A stretch of 64,000 bases of DNA from Bacillota bacterium (GCA_023397655.1 JAEWTW010000046.1:1-64000), one strand, 5' to 3'; shown: positions 16,416 through 25,339, counted from the first letter of the stretch. The notes: a model not told the origin generated them from the letters alone. Numbers and translations are program-made.

Positions 16416-18274
16416 CGACATTCCTCGCTTTCCGATTGCACATAAAGCCTTGCGGGCAGCACCAGCGTGACCTTTGTCCCTTTGTGCTTCTTGCTCTGGA
16501 TCGACATCCCGAACTTGTCGCTGTGGTACAGCCTGATCCTGTCGTTCACGTTCTTCAAAGCGATCCCTCCGGTACGCTTCGGCCGTTCCTCTTCCGTATC
16601 CTGATACAGGCTGTTCTGCAGCTTCGCCAGTTCTTCGGGAGTCATGCCGATGCCGTCGTCTTCCACAGTCAGTATCAGGTTGTCTCGAACGCACTGCGCG
16701 GACACCTTAACCAGACAGCTTTTCCCGTTCTTTTCAATGCCGTGGATGATGGCGTTTTCCACCAGCGGTTGCAGTATCAGCTTGATGATCTCATACCTCA
16801 GCAGCGCGTCGTCAATGTGGTATTCCACGCTCAGCTTGTCCCCCAGCCGCAGACGCTGTATGAAAACATAATTTTTGACGTGGATGATTTCCTTTTCCAG
16901 CGGCACCAGTTCCTTGCCCTTGCTGATGCTGTACCGGAATATCCGGGCCAGCGCCTGGCATGCGCCGGAGATCTCGTCGGCCCCCTTTTCTTCCGCCATA
17001 ATATCCATGATCTGCAGCGTGTTGTAGAGGAAATGCGGGTTGATCTGCGCTTGCAGCGCGCTCAGCTCCGCCTCCTTGCGCACGATTTCCGTTTGATAGA
17101 CGCGCTGGATCAACTGCTTGATTTGCGCCAGCATCTTGTTGAAGCTCAGGCTCAGTTCACCGATCTCGTCCTTGCTCTTCACCTTGATCTGCGTATCGAA
17201 GTCTCCCGACTCCACCAGCTTCATCTTGCTTTTCAGCAATGAGATGGGCTCGGTCAGCGTGCTGCTCATCAGTATGGCGATCACGATGGCGGAAATCAGG
17301 CACAACGCAATGGTAAATATCAGCGCGAGCTCAAAGCTGTTGATCCTCGAGTAGAGTATATCTGAGGGCATCACGCTCACGACCGTCCACCCGGTGCTGC
17401 CGGAAGTGTCATAGTTGATGATCTCCTCGCCGTCCGTCCCCCTGTTGGACAGATACCCCCGGCCCTTCTCCAGCATCTCACTAACGTAATTTGTGCGGTA
17501 CTGAGTTGTGATGTATTCGGGCAGCGTATGATAGATCACCGTCTTGTTGTTGTCGATGATGATCAGCTGGCTGAGTTCATCGGGTGATATGCTCTGCAGC
17601 AGCGTGTCAAACACGCTGATGTCGATCTCGAACATCAGATATCCAATGTTTTTCTGGGTTTCGAGGTCATTGATCTCGCTGATGTAGCTGAACACCTTTT
17701 TGCTCTTGCCCTCGCCGATCACGTCCATCTGTGAATGTGTGGGGATGATGAGGCTCCGCTTGCCCAGCTGCTTCATCTTCTCGAACCAGTTCTGCCGCGT
17801 GAAGTTATAATCCGTCGGCAGCGAATTGGTCGCGCCCTTCAGTGAATAGACTTCGCCGTTATAGCTGAACAAAAACAGGGATTCGATGTTTCGGAAGTTG
17901 ATCGTGGCGTTCTTGATGATCTCAGCCGCCGCTTCATCGTCTTCCATTTTGTCTTCGATCGGCCTTTGAGCATCGCTTTTCAGTATTTGCTGTATCCGGC
18001 TGTTCAGCCCGATGTTGGCGGACATGTTGGACAGCTGTACGAAGGTGTTGTCGATATTCTTGTTCGCCTGCTCCAGTGTATTGGAAACGTAGGCGGACAC
18101 CTCATTCTTAAGTGTCGCGATGGAAACGTTGAACACAAATACGGTGATAATGACAATGGGAACCAGGGTCAGCAGCAGATAAGACAATGTCAGCTTTGTC
18201 CTCATGCTTTTCAGGAACGGCGAATCAGCCATCCTCATGATTCTGTTTCGAATTGAGTTGATCTTCTTCCCCAT
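16412..18274 (-). CDS. YesM-type sensor histidine kinase
   Basis: 620 residues. Membrane helices at about 29-50 and 317-338 enclose an extracellular sensor region of about 265 residues of the dCache-like type found in YesM proteins. A HAMP segment (338-390) follows, then the His_kinase domain with QINPHFLYNTLQ (His414) and an ATPase part with LVENAIIHGIEKNG and VEDDGIGM. It belongs to a four-to-six gene sensory operon with the response regulator (4-base overlap) and three anchored binding proteins, so its extracellular domain is likely to read ligand-loaded binding proteins rather than the free sugar. Confidence 0.93.
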   Translation of the reverse strand: MGKKINSIRNRIMRMADSPFLKSMRTKLTLSYLLLTLVPIVIITVFVFNVSIATLKNEVSAYVSNTLEQANKNIDNTFVQLSNMSANIGLNSRIQQILKSDAQRPIEDKMEDDEAAAEIIKNATINFRNIESLFLFSYNGEVYSLKGATNSLPTDYNFTRQNWFEKMKQLGKRSLIIPTHSQMDVIGEGKSKKVFSYISEINDLETQKNIGYLMFEIDISVFDTLLQSISPDELSQLIIIDNNKTVIYHTLPEYITTQYRTNYVSEMLEKGRGYLSNRGTDGEEIINYDTSGSTGWTVVSVMPSDILYSRINSFELALIFTIALCLISAIVIAILMSSTLTEPISLLKSKMKLVESGDFDTQIKVKSKDEIGELSLSFNKMLAQIKQLIQRVYQTEIVRKEAELSALQAQINPHFLYNTLQIMDIMAEEKGADEISGACQALARIFRYSISKGKELVPLEKEIIHVKNYVFIQRLRLGDKLSVEYHIDDALLRYEIIKLILQPLVENAIIHGIEKNGKSCLVKVSAQCVRDNLILTVEDDGIGMTPEELAKLQNSLYQDTEEERPKRTGGIALKNVNDRIRLYHSDKFGMSIQSKKHKGTKVTLVLPARLYVQSESEECR

Positions 18275-18319
18275 TAACCTATGTTACCCACTACATCGTT
18301 GTAAAAAAAGTACGAGAGT

Positions 18320-19351
18320 TCAAAAAACGTTTCGCGTGGACTGCCTTAAAACCAGCTGTGGATTCAAGCATATTTCTTCCGTCCGGGCGTTGTCCGAGTA
18401 GATATGGCGCAGCACGCATTTCACCGCTTCCACGCTGATGGTATTGACCGAATTGCTCACCGTGCTCAGCCGCGGGCGGGCCATGCCGCCGAACGCAATG
18501 TTGTCATAGCCGATGATGCTGACCTCCTCCGGCACGCGGATGCCCCTTTCGATCAGCATGTCGAGGCAGCCCAGCGCCAGCAGGTCGTTGGCGGCAAATA
18601 TCGCGTCGAATGGCACCTTCTGGTCCAGCAGCTCCCCGGCCGCCCGGGCACCGCTTTCAAACGTCAGCCGGGTTTTGGGCATCAGCTGCTCATCCAGCGC
18701 CAATCCATGCTCATCCAGCGCGTCCTTGTACCCCAGGAACCGCTGATTGACCGCACTCAGCGCCTCGTGCTCCGCCTGCATGAAAACGATCCTTCTGCAC
18801 CCCGTTTTGATCAGATGGGATGTCGCCATGTATCCGCCCAGGCGGTTATCCACATTGACGTTGGCAACGAAAAAGTTGTCTATCTTGCGGCCCACCAGCA
18901 CGATGGGCACACGATGCCTCAGCACATCCTGAAAAGCGTCGTTGTAAACGCCTATCGCGTCGAAGATGATGCCATCTACCTGTTTTTCCAGCAGCAGCCG
19001 GATGCATTCCGCTTCCTTTTCGGTATCGCCCTCGCTGTTGCACAATATCGTCGCGAAGCCATACTTCTGCGCCGTGTTTTCCACCACGCGCGTCAGCTGC
19101 GCAAACACCGGGTTTTCCACAGACGGCACGATCAGACCGATGCTGTTGGTGTTACGGGCTTTGAGCGCCTGAGCCAGCTTGTTGGGGCGGTAATTCAATT
19201 CCTCAATCGCTTTTTTGACCCGCTGTTCCAGTTCCGTGGATACGCCGGGATTTTTGTTGATCACGCGGGAAACCGTCGCCTTGGACACCCCGGCATGACT
19301 GGCGACGTCGTTGATCGTGTTTTCGCCCGCGTATTTTCTTTTGCTTTTCAT
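18320..19351 (-). CDS. LacI-family transcriptional regulator
   Basis: 343 residues from ATG 19351 (AGGAG 5 bases upstream); a longer start at 19375 would run through the operator. Helix-turn-helix TINDVASHAGVSKATVSRVINKNPGVS at residues 10-36 and hinge NYRPNKLAQALKARNTNSIGLIVPS; the rest is a sugar-binding periplasmic-type domain (DLLALGCLDML, VSIIGYDNIAFGG). Stop lies 45 bases before the kinase start. A palindrome overlapping its leader and two similar sites before the ABC transporter operon suggest that it represses both itself and the transporter until its inducer appears. Confidence 0.93.
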   Translation of the reverse strand: MKSKRKYAGENTINDVASHAGVSKATVSRVINKNPGVSTELEQRVKKAIEELNYRPNKLAQALKARNTNSIGLIVPSVENPVFAQLTRVVENTAQKYGFATILCNSEGDTEKEAECIRLLLEKQVDGIIFDAIGVYNDAFQDVLRHRVPIVLVGRKIDNFFVANVNVDNRLGGYMATSHLIKTGCRRIVFMQAEHEALSAVNQRFLGYKDALDEHGLALDEQLMPKTRLTFESGARAAGELLDQKVPFDAIFAANDLLALGCLDMLIERGIRVPEEVSIIGYDNIAFGGMARPRLSTVSNSVNTISVEAVKCVLRHIYSDNARTEEICLNPQLVLRQSTRNVF

Positions 19352-19360
19352 GGGAACTCC

Positions 19361-19374
19361 TGAAACCGTTTTCA
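19361..19374. promoter_or_regulatory. LacI-type operator TGAAACCGTTTTCA overlapping the leader of the LacI gene
   Basis: A 14-base near-perfect inverted repeat with central CG, the usual shape of LacI/CcpA-family sites, 10 bases upstream of the ATG at 19351. The same core is found at 11427-11453. It could be an autoregulatory site; since it also resembles a cre element, binding by CcpA cannot be excluded. Confidence 0.65.
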
Positions 19375-19485
19375 AGTGCTATTATACATACAAATGCTCC
19401 GATTCGTCAATCACTCTTGTCATGTATTATTCGGAAGCACTTTCAACTTGGTTTCAGCAATCATTTTATAACGCAAATAAATGAT

Positions 19486-19514
19486 CCGCCCGCCGGATTG
19501 ATCATATCGGGCGG
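19486..19514 (-). terminator. Terminator hairpin after the BMC shell gene
   Basis: Inverted repeat CCGCCCG ... CGGGCGG, seven GC pairs, 20 bases beyond the stop of the shell-protein gene. On the - strand the stem is followed by ATCATTTATTTGCG, a loose U-rich tract. It closes the right-hand operon before the LacI gene. Confidence 0.75.
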
Positions 19515-19534
19515 GCGCCAAGTGAATCAAATCA

Positions 19535-19810
19535 TTAAGACTGAGGCAGTATACGTTCCACGTCGCCGTGGGGCCGGGGTATCACATGCACCGCGTACAG
19601 CTCGCCCACCCGCTTTGCCGCGGCCGCTCCGGCGTCCACTGCCGCCTTCACCGCGCCCACGTCGCCGCGCACCATCACGGTCACAAGGCCGCTGCCGATC
19701 TTCTCATTGCCGGCCAGCGTCACGTTCGCCGCTTTCGCCATCGCGTCCGCCGCTTCAATTGCCCCCACCAGCCCTTTCGTCTCCACCATACCCAAAGCCT
19801 GCTTTTCCAT
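19535..19810 (-). CDS. BMC-H bacterial microcompartment shell protein (PduA/PduJ/EutM type)
   Basis: 91 residues from the ATG at 19810, which has GGAGA 7 bases upstream. It is a single BMC domain: QALGMVETKGLVGAIEAADAM at the start, KIGSGLVTVMVRGDVGAVKAA in the middle and HVIPRPHGDVERILP at the end, all hallmarks of hexameric shell proteins such as PduA, whose pores pass small molecules. It is the only shell gene in the window; no BMC-T, EutN-type pentamer, aldehyde dehydrogenase or phosphotransacylase is nearby. The aldolase at 26316-27122 carries a probable encapsulation tail, so both could belong to one compartment whose other shell genes lie elsewhere. Confidence 0.95.
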   Translation of the reverse strand: MEKQALGMVETKGLVGAIEAADAMAKAANVTLAGNEKIGSGLVTVMVRGDVGAVKAAVDAGAAAAKRVGELYAVHVIPRPHGDVERILPQS

Positions 19811-19834
19811 ACTTGTCTCCTTATCGATATGCAT

Positions 19835-20485
19835 TCAGTTACACGATTCTTTAAGCGACTTGCGCACCTGAAGCAGCTTTTCCACCTCTTCGTCCGGCAG
19901 CCCGATTGCGCCGCCCAGCGCCTTTGCATGCAGCTCCAGCTCCGCGCAAAGCTCCAGCGTTTCCAGACGGTACAGCGCTTCGCTGATGTCACGGCCCACC
20001 GTGATCATGCCGTGGTTAAACAGCAGAAACGCATCGTAATCCGCCGCATGCTACTCCACGGCCTGCCTCAATTCCTCTGAACCCGGCATAAAGTAATCGA
20101 CGCATTTGACGCTGCCCAGCAGATAGACCGCTTCCGTCATGATTGAAACGTCGATCGGCTTCTGCGCCACCGCAAAAACGGAAATATTCCTCGGATGCGC
20201 GTGGATAATGCCCTGCACATCCGGACGCTCTTTGTAAATCGACAGATGCATTCCCGTTTCGATGGACGGCTTTTTGTCGCAGCCCACCACCTGCCCGTCC
20301 AGCCGCACCTTCAGCACATTGTCCTCCGTCACCAGCTTCTTGCAGACATAAGACGGGGTGATCAATATATGCTGGTCATCCAGCCTCACGGACATGTTGC
20401 CGTTCAGCGGCGGCGTATACCCTTTACGGTATACCTCCCGCGTCACCTCTGCCAGTTCACGGCGCAAACTCAATTCACCTCTCAT
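19835..20485 (-). pseudogene. Class II aldolase (L-fuculose-phosphate-aldolase-like) interrupted by an in-frame amber codon
   Basis: The frame would encode 216 residues, the normal FucA length, but codon 145 (20051-20053) is TAG. Both sides are intact in the same frame: before it come Gly29-Asn30, Glu76 (PSIETGMH), His95 and His97 (IIHAHPRN); after it comes LLFNHGMITVG with His158, the third zinc ligand, and a normal C-terminus. Without read-through the product lacks that ligand and should be inactive. A CAG-to-TAG change would explain it. A second, intact aldolase at the head of the operon may make the loss tolerable. A sequencing error or amber suppression are alternatives. Confidence 0.85.
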
Positions 20486-20505
20486 AGCGTTTATACTCCC
20501 TTATG

Positions 20506-21225
20506 CTAGATCTGGTCGTGACCGGTCGCCCACGGGATTATCTCCTTCACCACCATTCTGTCGGACGATTTCAGCAGAAACAGCACGCAGTTCGATATGT
20601 CCTCCGGCAGCATCCACTGTTCGGGCAGCGTCCCCGTTCCCGCGGCGCGCAGCATGCCGGTGTCCGTCATGCCCGGGTATATCATGCTGACCTTAACGCC
20701 ATGCCGCTTCGCTTCCTCATACAGCGCCTGAGACGCTCCCGCCATGCCCGCCTTCGACGTGCCGTACGACGTGATGCCGGGCGGCACGCACAGCGCGGCG
20801 GTGGACACCATGTTGATGATATAGCCGCATCTGCGGGTCATCATGTCTTTCAGCGCCTGCTGCGCCAGAAAGAACGATGCCTTGAGGTTAACGCTCATCG
20901 TCAGGTCCCACTCGTCCTCCGTGACGTTCAGCACGCCGTCCTGAAACAGCACGCCGGCGTTGTTCACCAGTATGTCGATCCGCCCGAACCGCTCAATCGT
21001 TCTGTCCGCCAGCAAATTCACGTTGGCGATGGAAGACAGATCCGCCGCAAGAAAATCGCACGTCGCGCCCGCATCGGCGCAATCCCGCTTCAGCGACTTC
21101 AGCTCATCGCCGCTGCGGGCGCAGGCAAACACGGCACAACCCGCCTTTGCGAGGTCCAGCGCGATCTGCCGTCCGATGCCGCGCCCGGCTCCCGTCACCA
21201 CCGCCACCCTGTTTTTCAGTTCCAT
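20506..21225 (-). CDS. Short-chain dehydrogenase/reductase
   Basis: 239 residues, classical SDR. Cofactor motif TGAGRGIG at residues 11-18, NNAG near residue 88, catalytic Ser-Tyr-Lys with YGTSK, and the PG motif (YPGMTDTGML). GGAGG precedes the ATG. It lies between the fucose-isomerase-like gene and the interrupted aldolase, so it may oxidise or reduce the aldehyde or polyol formed in the pathway (for example lactaldehyde or a sugar alcohol). Cofactor and substrate are not determined by the sequence. Confidence 0.9.
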   Translation of the reverse strand: MELKNRVAVVTGAGRGIGRQIALDLAKAGCAVFACARSGDELKSLKRDCADAGATCDFLAADLSSIANVNLLADRTIERFGRIDILVNNAGVLFQDGVLNVTEDEWDLTMSVNLKASFFLAQQALKDMMTRRCGYIINMVSTAALCVPPGITSYGTSKAGMAGASQALYEEAKRHGVKVSMIYPGMTDTGMLRAAGTGTLPEQWMLPEDISNCVLFLLKSSDRMVVKEIIPWATGHDQI

Positions 21226-21255
21226 TACCGTTTACCTCCGAATTCCGTTCACGGT

Positions 21256-22665
21256 TTACCGGTGCCTGTAGACTTCCCAACCCATGTAATTCGTGAACGC
21301 TTCCTCCAGCACGTCGGCCACGCGCGAGCGGTTCATGCCCACATGGTGCTCAAAACCGTTTTTGCACATGTAGTCCAGCAGCTTCTGAAGATTTTCAATC
21401 TTTACCACCGCGGGCGAGCCCACCGTTTCAATTGGGTCGTCTGTGAACTCGCCTTCGCCTATATAGGCTTTTACCACACCTTTGAACTCGTCCGTGGACA
21501 CCTTGGCGAAGGTCATGTCTCCGGGCGCCACCTTGGCTTTGCAGGCGCCGAAGCACTTGTCGTGGCCCAGCGCGTTGCCCAGTATGTCGAGGTTGGATAT
21601 CTCGAACTCGGTCCCCATGAAGCTCTTGGGGTAGCTCGAGCAGTGGATGAGTATGCACTTGTCCCGGTCGTCCTCGTAGTTGTTGTTCCAATCCAGATAA
21701 CCCGAGGGTTCGCCGGAAGCCAGCGTCATCGCGTACATGGCGACCGCGCCCGTCACATCCGTCTCACAAGCCATCGCCCGGCCTTTCTCGTTGATCATGC
21801 TCATCGGCAGACAGGCCGCACACTGATAGTTCTTCTGTATCGAATCCCAGCACTGCACCGCTCCCGCCACGCACTTGTTCTCGTCCATAAACTTCTCAAT
21901 CACCAGCTGCAGCTTCGCCGAGCGGTCAACGGCCTCCGCCGCAATGCAGTCGGGCACATGGCCGTACGCCCTGATCTCGGCGATCTTGTGCTTCACCGCC
22001 GCATCGGTGGGCATCGTCGCGGCGGCATGGAATATCTCCGACATGTCCACCGGCAGCACTGTGATGCCGGATTTCTGGAGCAGCTTCTCGCTGTAACGCA
22101 CCGTCTGGAATGCCAGCGGACGCGTACCGAACTGGGCGATGCGCGCGCCCTTGAGTCCCGTCACCACGCGGCATATGCGGTCGAACCGGCGGATATCCTG
22201 TTCAAACGCATCGCTCTCCACATCGCAGGTGTGCAGCGATGTGTTGGTGAATTTGACGCCGTACTGGTACAGGTTGGCGCAGATGGAGAGCTTGCCGCAA
22301 AACGCGTCCCGTCTGTGCTCGGTGGTCATTTTGCCGACGCTGTCATCCGCCGCATGCACCAGCACCGGCACGCCCAACCGCTCCAGCGTCAGCGCGTTCA
22401 CCGTCCCCACCTCGTCCCCGAAGTTGGGCGCGGACACGATGACGCCGCCGATGCGGTGCTTGTTCTCATAGAACAGCTTCGCGCACTTCTCGGCATCCAC
22501 ATACGTTTCCACGCAGCCGAACCGGGTGTCCTCTTCGCTCAGCACCACACAGTCATGCCCCAGCTTCTGCAGCCTGCCGATCAGCTTTTCCCGGCCCACA
22601 CGAGCCAGCTCCGGGTTAAAGAATCCTCTCGTCGTCACAATCAGTCCAAAAGTTGTTTTGTCCAT
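21256..22665 (-). CDS. L-fucose/L-arabinose isomerase family protein
   Basis: 469 residues from ATG 22665 (AGGAGG 7 bases upstream). It resembles the FucI/AraA superfamily: an N-terminal Rossmann-like part with GGVIVSAPNFGDEVGTVNAL, a central AAACLPMSMINEKG-like section (CAACLPMSMINEKGRAMACE) with the metal-ligand Glu, and a C-terminal barrel ending NPxxGxDH-like GFEHHVGMNRSRV. Such ketol isomerases convert deoxy-aldoses to ketoses. It is shorter than E. coli FucI (about 590) and nearer the unassigned fucose-isomerase-like clade. The kinase gene ends 17 bases upstream of its start, suggesting isomerase-kinase-aldolase order of reactions. Confidence 0.82.
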   Translation of the reverse strand: MDKTTFGLIVTTRGFFNPELARVGREKLIGRLQKLGHDCVVLSEEDTRFGCVETYVDAEKCAKLFYENKHRIGGVIVSAPNFGDEVGTVNALTLERLGVPVLVHAADDSVGKMTTEHRRDAFCGKLSICANLYQYGVKFTNTSLHTCDVESDAFEQDIRRFDRICRVVTGLKGARIAQFGTRPLAFQTVRYSEKLLQKSGITVLPVDMSEIFHAAATMPTDAAVKHKIAEIRAYGHVPDCIAAEAVDRSAKLQLVIEKFMDENKCVAGAVQCWDSIQKNYQCAACLPMSMINEKGRAMACETDVTGAVAMYAMTLASGEPSGYLDWNNNYEDDRDKCILIHCSSYPKSFMGTEFEISNLDILGNALGHDKCFGACKAKVAPGDMTFAKVSTDEFKGVVKAYIGEGEFTDDPIETVGSPAVVKIENLQKLLDYMCKNGFEHHVGMNRSRVADVLEEAFTNYMGWEVYRHR

Positions 22666-22682
22666 CGTTTTCCTCCTCAAAT

Positions 22683-24227
22683 TTATTTGCCGCTGTATTT
22701 GCTTCTGATCTGCGACAGGTCGATGAAACTGTCCTTCAAATCCTCGTACACGCGCTTGTACAGCCCGAAATAATCCATGTACATGTCATGCCGCTGCCGG
22801 TCGGGCTCCATCGGGTCTATGTATTCCGTTCGCTCCTTGGCGATGGAGTAATCCTTGAACACGCCGGCGATTTTACCCGCGAGCAGGCAGTTGCCAAAAG
22901 GCGCGCCCGCCCGGTTCTTTACCAGCACCGTGGGGATGTTGAATATATCCGTAATGATCTGCCGCCACAGCTTGCTCTTGGCCCCGCCTTCGTTGAGCAC
23001 GATGGGATAGTTGATACGGCCCACGCTGTCCTTCAGCACCGTGAACGAGTCGTACAGTGCGTAGCCCACGCTTTCCATCATGCCGCGTATCATGTGGGCG
23101 CGCGTATGCGCCAGCGACAGCCCAAACACCACGCCGCGGGCGTTCACATCCCAGATGGGCGTACGCTCACCCATCAGGTACGGCAGCACAACCAGCCCGT
23201 CGCAGCCCGCGGGCACCTTTGCCGCTTCCATGTTGAGCAGATCGTAGCTGTCCACACCGGACACCTTCTCAACCGCCAGCTCCAGCGGCGAGAAGTTGTC
23301 GCGCATGTAGCGCATCAGCACGCCGCCTGTCGTGGTGGTGGGCAGCACCACATAGGTTCCCTTGATGGTATACGCGAAGTTGATCATCGAATCGAGGAAG
23401 CTGGTGTTCTTCTGTATCACGCCGAAGTTGCCGCATGTGCCGAGGTTCATCTGTATGTCGCCCGCTTCCGTCGCACCCGCGCCCAGCCAGCCCGCGCACG
23501 CGTCCGCCTGCCCCGCCGCCACATTGGTGCCCACGGCCAGCCCGGTCGCCGCGGCGCCCTCCGGCGTCACCTCGCCGATGAATGTCTCGCACGGCGTCAC
23601 CTGCGGCAATATCGCCCTGTCGATGCCCAGAATATCCAAAATTCCCTGGTCAAATTCCTCCTTATACAGGTTGTACGCCACGCCATAGAACGCCGCCTGC
23701 GATACGTTGATATTGGATACGCCTGTCAGCCGGTACTTGATATAGCTGTCGATGGTGTGCGCCATGCGGATGCGCTTATAGACGTCCGGCCTGTTGTTCT
23801 TCTCCCACAGCAGGTTCACCAGCGACGGGTGGTCCTCCAACCGGTTCGCGCTGATCTCAAACACCTTCTTCTCACCGATGTGCTCCTTGATCCAATCGAC
23901 CTCCCGCGTGGCGCGCTTATCCATCAAATTGTAGGCCCGGTTGATGGGCTGACCGTGTTCATCCGTCATCACCATAGCCGGCAGCGCGGATGAGGTGGAC
24001 AGTGCCACAATGCCCTTCGGGTCCACGCCGCTCTTCGCAATGCATTCCCGGACGATCTCGCACGTGACCTCCCAGTACCTGTCCGGATCGTGTTCCGAAT
24101 AACCGGGCCGTTCCGTGATGATCGGATACTCCCGGAACGCGTAGGCCAGAATGTTCAGCTCCTCATCCGTGATGCAGGCCTTTGCCCCGCCCGTGCCGTA
24201 GTCGATGCCCATCAGATATTTCGCCAT
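22683..24227 (-). CDS. FGGY-family carbohydrate kinase
   Basis: 514 residues. N-terminal FGGY signature LMGIDYGTGGAKACITD, central AAGQADACAGWLGAGATEAGD with the catalytic Asp, and C-terminal VLNEGGAKSKLWRQIITDIFNIPT with the ADP-binding Gly-rich loop. Length fits xylulokinase, L-fuculokinase and rhamnulokinase. Together with the fucose-isomerase-like gene just downstream and class II aldolases in the same operon it should make a ketose 1-phosphate for aldol cleavage. An operator lies in the 77-base gap upstream, so the gene may also be started from an internal promoter. Confidence 0.92.
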   Translation of the reverse strand: MAKYLMGIDYGTGGAKACITDEELNILAYAFREYPIITERPGYSEHDPDRYWEVTCEIVRECIAKSGVDPKGIVALSTSSALPAMVMTDEHGQPINRAYNLMDKRATREVDWIKEHIGEKKVFEISANRLEDHPSLVNLLWEKNNRPDVYKRIRMAHTIDSYIKYRLTGVSNINVSQAAFYGVAYNLYKEEFDQGILDILGIDRAILPQVTPCETFIGEVTPEGAAATGLAVGTNVAAGQADACAGWLGAGATEAGDIQMNLGTCGNFGVIQKNTSFLDSMINFAYTIKGTYVVLPTTTTGGVLMRYMRDNFSPLELAVEKVSGVDSYDLLNMEAAKVPAGCDGLVVLPYLMGERTPIWDVNARGVVFGLSLAHTRAHMIRGMMESVGYALYDSFTVLKDSVGRINYPIVLNEGGAKSKLWRQIITDIFNIPTVLVKNRAGAPFGNCLLAGKIAGVFKDYSIAKERTEYIDPMEPDRQRHDMYMDYFGLYKRVYEDLKDSFIDLSQIRSKYSGK

Positions 24228-24247
24228 CCCATCTCCTCCTTGTATGT

Positions 24248-24264
24248 GTTATCGATTGCATATC
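24248..24264. promoter_or_regulatory. Operator copy before the FGGY kinase gene
   Basis: GTTATCGATTGCATATC, differing in few bases from the site at 27191-27206 and sharing the ATTGCAT half-site with 27318-27333. It lies 21-37 bases before the kinase ATG, between the LacI gene and the kinase gene, and is the likely target of that LacI regulator. Confidence 0.65.
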
Positions 24265-24304
24265 ACTGAAAATGCAAGTCCTTCTTTTGCGTTTGTTGGT
24301 GTGT

Positions 24305-25339
24305 CTATTTCGCTGTTCCGCTGGAATCCCGGATGATCAGCCGTGGGTCAAACAGCACGTTCTCATACCGTTTCTGCTGGTCGCCCAGCCTCTTGAATAT
24401 CAAACGCGCTGCCGCGTCTCCCAGCTCCATCGAACATAGCGAAACGGAGTTGAGCTTTGGCCGTATAATGCGGCACACATCGCTGTCGTCCATGCCCACC
24501 ACGGAAACCTGACCGGGTATGGATATCGACGCTTCCTCCAGCGCTTTGTATATGCCGATGGCCAGCACATCGTTGCAGGCGCACACAGCGGTCGGCATAT
24601 GGCTTTCCGTGATCATCTTCATCATGCACTCGTAGCCGAAGCGCTCATCGTAACCGCCCTCAAAGACAAGGCTCTTCTCCAGAGGTATACCGGCCTCCTT
24701 CAGCGCGAACGTATAACCCTCGTATCTTTCCATGCCGGTCAGCGATGTCTCATCAAGGCCGATATACGCGATGCGGCGGTGCCCTTTTTCGGCCAGATGC
24801 TTCGCGGAGAAGTACATGGCCGCCCGCGTGTCCACGCCCACGAAGTCGTAATTGCCTTTCCACTGTATGGGCGGCACCGAGCTGAGGCTGGTCAGCACCA
24901 CCGGCTTGCCGATCGAGTTGATCCGGTTGATCAGCGCGTCGTCCAGATGGATGGACACCAGTATCAGGCCGTCGAAATGGTTCTCCGCCAGATCGTCCAG
25001 CATTTTGTGCTTCGTCTTTTCCTTCATCTGGTTGTAGTTGAGCAGCAGCGAATAGTTGTTTTCCTCAGCCCGCCTGTTCACCGCTTCGATGAAGTCATTA
25101 TAAAAGCTGTTGCGCATGTCGGGAATGGACAGCATGATCTGGCCAGTGCTCTGGTTCTTCAGCATCCGCGCCACTTGGTTGGGCGAGTAGTTGAGCTCTT
25201 TGGCGATCTTCAGTATTTCGTCCAGCTTCTCGCGCGCCACATAGCCCGAATTGTTCAGCGCGCGCGAAACCGTCGTCGCCGATACGTTGGCTCTTTTCGC
25301 AATATCGTATATTGTCGCCTGCTTATCCCTGCCATTCAT
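24305..25339 (-). CDS. LacI-family regulator of the deoxysugar/microcompartment operon
   Basis: 344 residues. Helix-turn-helix TIYDIAKRANVSATTVSRALNNSGYV at residues 9-34, hinge NYSPNQVARMLKNQSTG, and a sugar-binding core with VCACNDVLAIGIYKALEE and VVGMDDSDVCR. AAGGAG precedes the ATG by 9 bases. It is encoded inside the operon it probably controls, between the bisphosphate-aldolase-like gene and the kinase gene; three operator copies sharing ATTGCAT flank these genes. An inducer related to the pathway's sugar phosphate is expected but unknown. Confidence 0.92.
   Translation of the reverse strand: MNGRDKQATIYDIAKRANVSATTVSRALNNSGYVAREKLDEILKIAKELNYSPNQVARMLKNQSTGQIMLSIPDMRNSFYNDFIEAVNRRAEENNYSLLLNYNQMKEKTKHKMLDDLAENHFDGLILVSIHLDDALINRINSIGKPVVLTSLSSVPPIQWKGNYDFVGVDTRAAMYFSAKHLAEKGHRRIAYIGLDETSLTGMERYEGYTFALKEAGIPLEKSLVFEGGYDERFGYECMMKMITESHMPTAVCACNDVLAIGIYKALEEASISIPGQVSVVGMDDSDVCRIIRPKLNSVSLCSMELGDAAARLIFKRLGDQQKRYENVLFDPRLIIRDSSGTAK

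Noticed and set aside
19417..19854. 145-codon Pro/Arg-rich + strand frame over the BMC gene
   Set aside because: Low-complexity antisense of the shell gene and its terminator, without ribosome site.
20051..20053. Pyrrolysine or selenocysteine-type recoding at the aldolase TAG
   Set aside because: Nothing in the window supports it: no pyl genes, no conserved stem-loop evident after the codon, and the position is variable in aldolases. Left as a remote option in the findings only.
20503..22773. 756-codon open frame on the + strand opposite the SDR and isomerase genes
   Set aside because: His/Arg/Leu-rich composition without motifs and exactly antisense to genes with clear family signatures; it is a by-product of codon bias. 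The same holds for the long + frames at 22653-23993, 9672-10793 and 59198-60379.
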